The translations under genes were made by a program, and so were the position numbers. Positions 5,509 to 10,695 of a stretch of 10,695 nucleotides of DNA are shown in pieces. This DNA is from Deltaproteobacteria bacterium (GTDB lineage: Bacteria; Desulfobacterota_B; Binatia; Binatales; Binataceae). The notes beneath the pieces were generated by a model. The model was not told the origin of the DNA and did not search any database. It saw nothing but the letters and a program-made list of their open reading frames with translations. The DNA is taken from positions 1 to 10,695 of the forward strand of contig JAKAVX010000047.1 of the NCBI GenBank assembly GCA_021827465.1, in the 5' to 3' direction. The number at the start of each line of letters is the position of its first letter. Positions within the stretch are counted from its first letter, which is position 1.

Positions 5509-6669
5509 ATGGACACGGGTGCGCGCGTAATCAACCGTTCGGGTTTGATGATAGCCTGCGTGGCCGCTCTCGCAGCGGTTCTCTCCGGGTGCAGCAAGGG
5601 ACCGGCGTCAGGCGCTCAGGCCTATGTCGACGACTTGAAGCTCTACAATTATCCGGCGTGTTACGATCTGCTCTCCCAGCAGGACAAAATCGACCGCACA
5701 CTGGACCAGTTCCTGACCGGAATCCCGCTCGTGCCGCCGGTAAGCCGCGACTGGTTCAAGGCGATCGTCGAGGCTACCAAATTCCAGATCGGCGGCACCA
5801 AGATGCTCGGCCCGGACAAGGCGGTCGTCGAGGTCAAGGTTACTCGTCCCGATCTTCCGCTGTGGGAGCGCACCATCGATGCGCAGGTTGGCCAGGACCC
5901 CGGCTCACTCGCGCAGAAAAGCCTTACCGAGGGCACCTTTCCGAAGCTCGTTTATGACGACGACATCGTGATGGTGAAGCAGCCGACGGGCTGGAAGATA
6001 TTCGTCGATTTCCCCGCCAAGGAGGAGATCTACAAGGAACATGCGGAGGCGGTGAAGGTCTATCACACTCACGACTATGACAAGGCGATCGCCCTCTACC
6101 AGCAGATCCTTCAGGAGCTCGACAAGGAACAGGCGACCGGAAACGAGGGTCTCAAGTTCGTCTATCAGAACGAACTGAACGATATCCAGAACGTGAAGAG
6201 CCAGGTCGCCGACGCGAAGGCCTATATTCCGAGCCTGCAGGTCAAAAACGTCGACATGAAGATGGCGGCCTCGGGCGTGCCTGCGATCTTCGGCACCGTC
6301 ACCAACGCTGGCGACAAGGCGGTGGACGAAGTCGTATGCACCGTCAGCTACTACGAGGGCAAGGGCAAGCGCCGCAAGATGGTCTACAGCGAGGACCATA
6401 CGATCGTCGCAACCCCGCTCGAGTTCATCAACTTCGACCGTCCGGTTCTGCCGTTTATCCCCGGTGAGACGCGAAAATTCGGCTTCAAGCTGGACGCTCC
6501 CGTGCAAATCCAGCAGAAAGCGTCGCCCGACCTCGAAGTCACTGGCGTCGTATTCACCCAATCGAAGGCACCGCTGCCCAAGCCGCAGCCGTCGCCTACG
6601 CCCTCGCCCGCGGCAAGCGCCTCGCCGGCGCCTGCCGCTTCGCCGTCCGCCGCGAAGTCGCATCCATGA
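5509..6669 (+). CDS. Multi-domain lipoprotein of unknown function (NTF2-like/DUF4878-like, helical, FxLYD-like, Pro/Ala/Ser tail)
   Basis: This 386-residue protein has a clear lipoprotein signal: positively charged N-terminus, hydrophobic stretch MIACVAALAAV (14-24) and lipobox LSGC with Cys28. Ser at +2 would, by E. coli rules, favour the outer membrane. Residues about 35-170 (AQAYVDDLKLYNYPACYDLLS at the start, GWKIFVDF at 161-168 at the end) look like an NTF2-like/DUF4878-type domain. A TPR-like helical pair follows at about 172-235 (AVKVYHTHDYDKAIALYQQIL). Residues about 243-350 form a beta-rich domain with GTVTNAGDKAVDEVVCTVSYY and FIPGETRKFGFKL, resembling FxLYD-type extracellular domains. 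The tail (353-386) is Pro/Ala/Ser/Lys-rich and low-complexity. ATG 5509 is preferred; the GTG at 5494 overlaps the ribosome binding site. It stands as its own transcription unit between a promoter and a terminator. Domain names are by eye; I do not know its function. Confidence 0.85.
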   Translation: MDTGARVINRSGLMIACVAALAAVLSGCSKGPASGAQAYVDDLKLYNYPACYDLLSQQDKIDRTLDQFLTGIPLVPPVSRDWFKAIVEATKFQIGGTKMLGPDKAVVEVKVTRPDLPLWERTIDAQVGQDPGSLAQKSLTEGTFPKLVYDDDIVMVKQPTGWKIFVDFPAKEEIYKEHAEAVKVYHTHDYDKAIALYQQILQELDKEQATGNEGLKFVYQNELNDIQNVKSQVADAKAYIPSLQVKNVDMKMAASGVPAIFGTVTNAGDKAVDEVVCTVSYYEGKGKRRKMVYSEDHTIVATPLEFINFDRPVLPFIPGETRKFGFKLDAPVQIQQKASPDLEVTGVVFTQSKAPLPKPQPSPTPSPAASASPAPAASPSAAKSHP

Positions 6670-6744
6670 GGTGACGCCCGAGCCCGGACCCGGATCGGCA
6701 ACCCTTCGCACACCCTGGGGCACTTAACGCCCACAGTCCCGCTC

Positions 6745-6771
6745 GGCCGAAGCCCCGAGGCTTCGGCCTTT
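6745..6771 (+). terminator. Intrinsic terminator after the lipoprotein gene
   Basis: A perfect 10-bp GC-rich stem, GGCCGAAGCC (6745-6754) with GGCTTCGGCC (6759-6768), closes a four-base loop and is followed by TTT. It lies 75 bp after the lipoprotein stop and before the sulfotransferase gene, so it separates the two transcription units. The short T-run makes it a moderate rather than ideal Rho-independent terminator. Confidence 0.75.
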
Positions 6772-6803
6772 GCGCCGCGTGGTATAGGATTTCCAATTCA
6801 GTG

Positions 6804-7718
6804 ATGGAAACTTCCGTGGAAAATTCGGCGGTAAGCCCGAGACTACCCGATTTCATGGCGGTCGGTCCTCCGCGCACCGGAACCACCTGGCTCGACCGGG
6901 TGTTGCGCGGACACGTCGGCCTTCCCGAAGGGCGCAAGGAAACCGATTTCTTCAAGCGCAACTACGAGCGCGGCGTCGATTGGTACGCCGCCTACTTTCG
7001 CAATTGCCCGTCCGATTTGCCGTGCGGCGAGGTCTGCCCGACCTACTTCGCGCTCGAGCAGTCGCGCCGGCGCCTCGCCGAGCTTCTCCCCGCGTGCAGG
7101 ATAATCATCACGCTTCGCGATCCCGTGGAGCGGGCCTATTCGTACTTCCGCCTGCTCCATCGCCACGGTTGGATGAAGACCGGGTTCGAGGAAGCCGTGA
7201 TGCGCCGCAAGGACATCCGCGAGGAGAGCCGTTACGCGCCGCATATCCGGGCCTGGCAGGAGAGCTTCGGCGCCGAGCGCGTCCACATCGGCTTTTACGA
7301 CGACCTGAAGGCGCGCCCGCAGGCCTTTATCGACGCGATTACGAGGTTCATCGGGATTCCCTCGATTCCGGTTGCGGGCTTGCCGCTCGCCGAGGAGCAC
7401 GTCAACGCCGCGAATGAAGCGCCGCGAAGCCGCGAGCTTGCGCGCCGCGCGCGCCAGTTCCATCTCTGGCTCGAGGACAACCGCTTCAACCGCACCGTCC
7501 GGACGCTCACCGAGTTCGGCGTATGGCGATTCTTCGCAACCGGCGGGCCCAGGTTCGAGCCTCTCACCGACGAAATCGACGCGCGGCTCAGACAGGTGTT
7601 CCGCCCCGACGTCGAGGAGCTCGAAGCGATGCTTGGGCGCGACCTCACCGCGTGGAAGACCCCGCGCGCGAAACGGAGCGCGGCCGACGAAAATCACGAT
7701 CGCAATACCCACCCATAA
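6804..7718 (+). CDS. PAPS-dependent sulfotransferase
   Basis: This 304-residue protein transfers sulfate from PAPS to a hydroxyl or amino acceptor, most likely a carbohydrate or lipid-linked sugar. The 5'-phosphosulfate loop GPPRTGTTWL is at 21-30 and the 3'-phosphate site RDPVERAYSYF at 105-115, with Arg105 and Ser113 as expected contacts. KETDFF at 46-51 is a further family motif. The C-terminal FRPDVEELEAMLGRDLTAW (266-284) is the usual ending of heparan-sulfate-type sulfotransferase domains. Translation can start at ATG 6804 or the GTG just before it (6801); no good Shine-Dalgarno sequence is present, and TATAGG at 6783-6788 is only a weak -10 candidate. About 18 residues beyond the conserved end are highly charged and overlap the following glycosyltransferase gene, so that tail may be unconserved. 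The pairing suggests sulfation of a surface polysaccharide or glycolipid. Confidence 0.9.
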   Translation: METSVENSAVSPRLPDFMAVGPPRTGTTWLDRVLRGHVGLPEGRKETDFFKRNYERGVDWYAAYFRNCPSDLPCGEVCPTYFALEQSRRRLAELLPACRIIITLRDPVERAYSYFRLLHRHGWMKTGFEEAVMRRKDIREESRYAPHIRAWQESFGAERVHIGFYDDLKARPQAFIDAITRFIGIPSIPVAGLPLAEEHVNAANEAPRSRELARRARQFHLWLEDNRFNRTVRTLTEFGVWRFFATGGPRFEPLTDEIDARLRQVFRPDVEELEAMLGRDLTAWKTPRAKRSAADENHDRNTHP

Positions 7719-8634
7719 CCGCGCGGGCACGCTTGCCGAGACGCTGCGCAGCGTCTTCGCGCTTGCGATTCCGCCCGGATGGGACACGGAATGCGTCGTG
7801 GTCGACAACGCCTCGACCGATTCGACGCCGGCGGTGTTCGATTCGGTCGCGGGCTCGGCCCCGTTTCCCGCCCGCCGGGTCGCCGAGCCGCGCCTGGGCG
7901 AGAGCTTCGCGCGAAACCGCGCGATCGACGAGGCGCGCGGCGATTTCCTCCTGTTCATCGACGACGACGCCGTCGCCGAGCCCGATTGGGCCGCCGCGCT
8001 GGTCGGCGAGATCGAGCGGCGCTCGCTCGACGCGGTGTGCGGGATGGTGCTCGCGCGATGGATGACGGAGCCGCCGCGATGGCTCGGGGCGCGGCTCAAC
8101 TCGAAGCTCGCGGTGCACGACCCGCGCGCAATCGAGCGCGGCCCGCGCGCGGCCGTCGAAACGCTCAGCAACTATTTCGGCGCCAACATGGCTTTCCGCC
8201 GCTCGGCCTTCGAGCGCTTCGGGCGCTTCCGCGAAGACCTCGGCGTTATCGGCGGCAACGCCATCTCGGGAGCCGACACGGATTTTTTCTCGCGGATAAT
8301 CGCGCGCGGCGGACGGGTCGGTTTCGCGCCCGGCGCCCTCGTTCATCACATGATCGGGCCGGAACGGACCCGGCGCGCGTATCTTCTGAAAAAGAGTTTC
8401 GCCTACGGAGTCGGCAGCGCCTTCGCCGGCGGGGTGAGCCACAACCGGCTCGACAAGCTCGCAAAGAACGCCGTCAGGATGGCGGCGGCGGCGCTTCGCG
8501 GCGACGGGGAAGGCGTGATGTACCACGGATGCGAGTGCGCGAACTTTTTCGGTTACTGGCGCGGCCGAATCGCGCGCGCCACGAAGCCGCGCGCCGCGTC
8601 ACTCGATCAGATAGGCAAGCAGGCCGCGCCGTAG
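7633..8634 (+). CDS. Family 2 glycosyltransferase, start codon uncertain
   Basis: This protein has a GT-A fold of the GT2 type, which moves a sugar from a nucleotide donor onto a glycan or lipid carrier at the inner membrane. Counting from a TTG at 7633 (333 residues), KITIAIPTHNR (20-30) is the first strand, VVVDNASTDST (55-65) the nucleotide-binding region, and FLLFIDDDAVAEPDW (105-119) carries the Asp triad at 110-112 for metal and sugar-nucleotide. FGANMAFRRSAFERFGRF follows, and SGADTDFFSRII holds the acidic catalytic region. The C-terminal part is basic and helical. There is no ATG or GTG in this frame near the conserved start: TTG 7633 is the only usual alternative codon between about 7561 and the first motif, and would give an 86-bp overlap with the sulfotransferase gene. 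GAGGAG at 7614-7619 is 13 bp upstream. Family confident, start not. Confidence 0.87.
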   Translation: MGATSPRGRPRARNGARPTKITIAIPTHNRAGTLAETLRSVFALAIPPGWDTECVVVDNASTDSTPAVFDSVAGSAPFPARRVAEPRLGESFARNRAIDEARGDFLLFIDDDAVAEPDWAAALVGEIERRSLDAVCGMVLARWMTEPPRWLGARLNSKLAVHDPRAIERGPRAAVETLSNYFGANMAFRRSAFERFGRFREDLGVIGGNAISGADTDFFSRIIARGGRVGFAPGALVHHMIGPERTRRAYLLKKSFAYGVGSAFAGGVSHNRLDKLAKNAVRMAAAALRGDGEGVMYHGCECANFFGYWRGRIARATKPRAASLDQIGKQAAP

Positions 8635-9012
8635 CGCTCCTTCAAGGTAGGGAATCAAATCGAGCCGGGTGAGTTCCGCGAGCGTTACCCATCGCGCATC
8701 GACGTGCTCATGCTCGCGAAGCCGCACTTCGCGCCCGTCGCCGCTCGCGCGCCGACACGCGAACAGCGCCTGAACGTACGGCCCCGACGTCTTATGCACG
8801 CCGAGCAGGCGCTCGATTTCGACGCTTAGCCCGGTCTCTTCGATCACTTCGCGGATGAGGCATTCCTCGATCGCCTCGTGAGCGCTGAGATGACCTCCCG
8901 GCAGGTCCCAGATACCGGGGCAATAGCGCATCTCGGGCGCGCGCTTCAGCACCAGAATCCGCCCGCGTTCGGCGATCACGCCATGAACGCCCACCCAGAA
9001 TTGATCTTCCAT
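8599..9012 (-). CDS. Nudix hydrolase with canonical Nudix box
   Basis: This 137-residue, single-domain Nudix enzyme hydrolyses some nucleoside diphosphate linked to another moiety; the substrate cannot be told from sequence. The box is a perfect GX5EX7REUXEEXGU: Gly40, Glu46, then REVIEETGL at 54-62. It is preceded by PGIWDLPGG (32-40), as in MutT/NUDT1-like members, and the length is normal. I chose ATG 9012 because the protein then begins MEDQFWVGVHGVI just ahead of the first strand. A TTG at 9063 would add 17 residues without obvious homology. No Shine-Dalgarno sequence precedes either. The last 36 bp, coding for the C-terminal residues and stop, overlap the end of the convergent glycosyltransferase gene. 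It is different in type from the CoA-type Nudix near the left edge and not a recent duplicate. Confidence 0.9.
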   Translation of the reverse strand: MEDQFWVGVHGVIAERGRILVLKRAPEMRYCPGIWDLPGGHLSAHEAIEECLIREVIEETGLSVEIERLLGVHKTSGPYVQALFACRRASGDGREVRLREHEHVDARWVTLAELTRLDLIPYLEGALRRGLLAYLIE

Positions 9013-9071
9013 CGAATAAAACTTAACCGCCCCAGGCCCGACTTCAAGGCCGACCCAGTACAACTTTTGCG

Positions 9072-9213
9072 CTCACCCTGAGCAAAGCGAATCTGCGAGC
9101 GGAGTCGAAGGATCCCGCGCGGCGCTCTTTTGCTGCGCGCCTTCGGCGCAAACGCCAGGCGACGCGGCCGCACGGATAGCGGCCGCGAGATCCTTCGCTA
9201 GCGCTCAGGACGA
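9072..9213. repeat. Hairpin-rich intergenic inverted-repeat element
   Basis: The two ends are imperfect inverted copies. The left end has CCTGAGC (9077-9083) and, 23 bp on, GAAGGATC (9107-9114). The right end has GATCCTTC (9189-9196) and, 6 bp on, GCTCAGG (9203-9209). Inside are two perfect hairpins: GCGCC-TTC-GGCGC (9137-9149) and CGCGGCCGC with GCGGCCGCG around a 7-base loop (9163-9187). Nothing here codes convincingly. The end sequences resemble, from memory, the 'CCTGAGCGAAG...GAAGGAT' palindromes scattered in many environmental bacterial genomes. It lies downstream of the hydantoinase gene and could also help end its transcript. Confidence 0.7.
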
Positions 9214-9239
9214 CAGCGAGGGAAGGGCAGGTTTCCCCG

Positions 9240-10695
9240 TCAGCGCGGGCGCCTATTTCGCGAGGGCGCGCGGCCCCATCCGCCGCCGCCCGGTGTCTCG
9301 ACGCGAATCCTGTCCCCCGGCTTGAGCGATACGTTGGTCTTGCCGGGAAGCTTTGTCGCTTCGCCGTCGCGGACAAGGTAATTCGCGCCAGCCGCTCCGT
9401 CGCCGCCGTGCGCGAGTCCCCACGGCCGAATCGTTCTCCGCTCGGTGAGCAGGCTCACGTTCGACTCCGTCAAGCATTCCAGTTCGCGCACCAGTCCATC
9501 GCCGCCCCGCGCAAGCCCTTTGCCGCCCGAGCCGCGCCGCACCCGATACTCCGTCACCCGCATCGGGTAGTACGCTTCCAGCGCCTCGATCGGCGTGTTG
9601 AGCGTATTCGTCATGTGCGTGTGGATTCCCGAGGCGCCCGGATGGCCCGGCGCGGCGCCCGCGCCTCCCGCGATCGTTTCGTAGTACGAGAAGTGCCGCC
9701 GGCGAACCGGATCGAACCCGCCCACCGTCAGATTCGACATCGAGTCGAAACTCGCCTCGGGAACCCGATCGGGCGCGGCCTTCGATAGCGCGCGGAAAAG
9801 GACGTCGACGATTCGCTGCGAGGTCTCGACGTTTCCGCCGGCGACCGCGGCCGGCGCGAGCGCGTTGACGATAGTTCCCTCGGGCGCGATCACCTTGATC
9901 GGCCGCATCAGGCCCTCGTTCGCGGGAACCGCCTCCGCCGCCATGCACTTCATCACGTAAAATGTCGCCGACAGCGTGATCGCGTAATTCGCGTTGACGT
10001 TTCCGCGCACCTGCGGCGACGAGCCGGTGAAATCCACGGTCGCACGCCCGCGCGCGATTTCCACCCGGACCCGAATCGGGATACGCGAGGCGCCGAAGCC
10101 GTCGTCGTCGAGAAAATCCTCCGCCGCGTAAGCCCCGGGACGAAGCCTGCCTAGTTCCGCGCTCATCAGGCGCGCCGCGTAGTCCTTGAGCGATTCCATC
10201 GCGCGCGCGATCCGCGCCCGGCCTTGCGACGCGACCAGTTCGCGAAGCCGTTCCGCTCCCACCGACAGCGCGCCAAGCTGTGCGCGCAGATCGCCCTCGC
10301 GCTCTTCGCTCACCCGCGTGTTGGCGAGGAACAGCGCAAGCACGTCGCGCGAGAGCGCTCCGCGCTCGACGATTTTGACCGGCGGCAGCCGGAATCCCTC
10401 CTGGTAAATTTCGCTCGCCAGCGCCATTGAACCCGGCGCCATCCCGCCGATATCCGCGTGATGGGCCCGGTTGGCGGCAAACGCGAACGGACGGCGGCGG
10501 GCGCCGATAAAGATCGGCGCGACCAGGGTCAGGTCCGGCAGATGCGGCCCGCCGACAAACGGATCGTTCACCGCCGCGACGTCGCCCGGGCCCAGATCGA
10601 GTCGGGTAAGCGCGGCCCGAACCGAAAGCGGAGTCGAGCCGAGATGGACCGGGATATGCGCAGCCTGCGCGACAAGCTCGCCCTTGCCGTCGAAC
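9240..10695 (-). CDS. hyuB: Hydantoinase B / 5-oxoprolinase B-type subunit, N-terminus beyond the right edge
   Basis: The frame is open from base 10694 to the TGA at 9242-9240, giving 484 residues without a start. The family normally has roughly 520-580 residues, so perhaps 40-80 N-terminal residues lie outside. The first visible residues, FDGKGELVAQAAHIPVHLG, then NDPFVGGPHLPDL and FAANRAHHADIGG, are hallmarks of the HyuB family. Later come VDFTGSSPQVRGNVNANYA, the Gly-rich ETIAGGAGAAPGHPGASG, a HTHMTNTLNTPIEALE segment and the C-terminal GDRIRVETPGGGGWG. The family, with its ATP-binding HyuA partner, opens five-membered cyclic imides or lactams: N-methylhydantoin, 5-oxoproline, or in related carboxylases acetone or acetophenone derivatives. 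The substrate cannot be assigned here. A GTG at 10571 is in frame but lies inside the conserved NDPF motif region, so it is not the start. HyuA would be expected upstream, off the right edge. Confidence 0.93.
   Translation of the reverse strand, partial: FDGKGELVAQAAHIPVHLGSTPLSVRAALTRLDLGPGDVAAVNDPFVGGPHLPDLTLVAPIFIGARRRPFAFAANRAHHADIGGMAPGSMALASEIYQEGFRLPPVKIVERGALSRDVLALFLANTRVSEEREGDLRAQLGALSVGAERLRELVASQGRARIARAMESLKDYAARLMSAELGRLRPGAYAAEDFLDDDGFGASRIPIRVRVEIARGRATVDFTGSSPQVRGNVNANYAITLSATFYVMKCMAAEAVPANEGLMRPIKVIAPEGTIVNALAPAAVAGGNVETSQRIVDVLFRALSKAAPDRVPEASFDSMSNLTVGGFDPVRRRHFSYYETIAGGAGAAPGHPGASGIHTHMTNTLNTPIEALEAYYPMRVTEYRVRRGSGGKGLARGGDGLVRELECLTESNVSLLTERRTIRPWGLAHGGDGAAGANYLVRDGEATKLPGKTNVSLKPGDRIRVETPGGGGWGRAPSRNRRPR

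Noticed and set aside
6843..8171. A 442-codon minus-strand open frame opposite the sulfotransferase and glycosyltransferase
   Set aside because: It is antisense to two genes with clear catalytic motifs, and its own translation shows low-complexity Arg/Ala/Ser runs.
9013..9063. A longer N-terminus of the second Nudix protein from TTG 9063
   Set aside because: The extra 17 residues are not part of the Nudix fold and have no ribosome binding site; ATG 9012 gives the normal family length.

Overview
The window is about 10.7 kb of GC-rich, densely coding bacterial chromosome. I see no rRNA, tRNA, CRISPR array, transposase, integrase or phage gene. The gene mix suggests a free-living environmental Gram-negative: a lipoprotein with a lipobox, a persulfide dioxygenase-rhodanese fusion, a hydantoinase/oxoprolinase B subunit, a sulfotransferase with a glycosyltransferase, and a ThiI without a rhodanese domain. 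A soil proteobacterium or an uncultured relative (Binatota/Desulfobacterota/Rokubacteria-like) would fit, but this is an impression from codon style and gene content, not a proven placement.

Layout. 1-462 (minus): the N-terminal 154 residues of a TetR-family repressor, running off the left edge, with a near-perfect palindromic operator in its own promoter. 606-1220 (minus): a CoA-type Nudix hydrolase. 1331-2518 (plus): thiI, whose stop codon is interlocked in a palindromic CTAG with that of an ArsB/NhaD-type permease on the minus strand (2515-3744). 3745-3906 is a divergent promoter region. 3907-4941 and 4971-5372 (plus): a probable two-gene operon of persulfide dioxygenase-rhodanese fusion and VOC protein. 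5509-6669 (plus): a multi-domain lipoprotein of unknown function with its own promoter, followed by a strong hairpin terminator (6745-6771). 6804-7718 and about 7633-8634 (plus): overlapping sulfotransferase and family-2 glycosyltransferase genes. 8599-9012 (minus): a second, canonical Nudix hydrolase whose 3' end overlaps the glycosyltransferase. 9064-9239: a hairpin-rich intergenic inverted-repeat element. 9240-10695 (minus): hydantoinase B/oxoprolinase-family subunit, cut by the right edge.

How the genes fit together. A loose sulfur theme runs through the centre: ThiI moves persulfide sulfur to tRNA or the thiazole of thiamine, the fusion protein oxidises glutathione persulfide and exchanges sulfur with thiosulfate/sulfite, and the sulfotransferase uses PAPS. 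These genes sit in different transcription units, so I do not claim a single pathway. The sulfotransferase-glycosyltransferase pair probably decorates a cell-surface glycan. I find no convincing new defence or mobile system. The points most worth a second look are the TetR operator, the glycosyltransferase that lacks a normal start codon, the intergenic inverted-repeat element and the unassigned lipoprotein.
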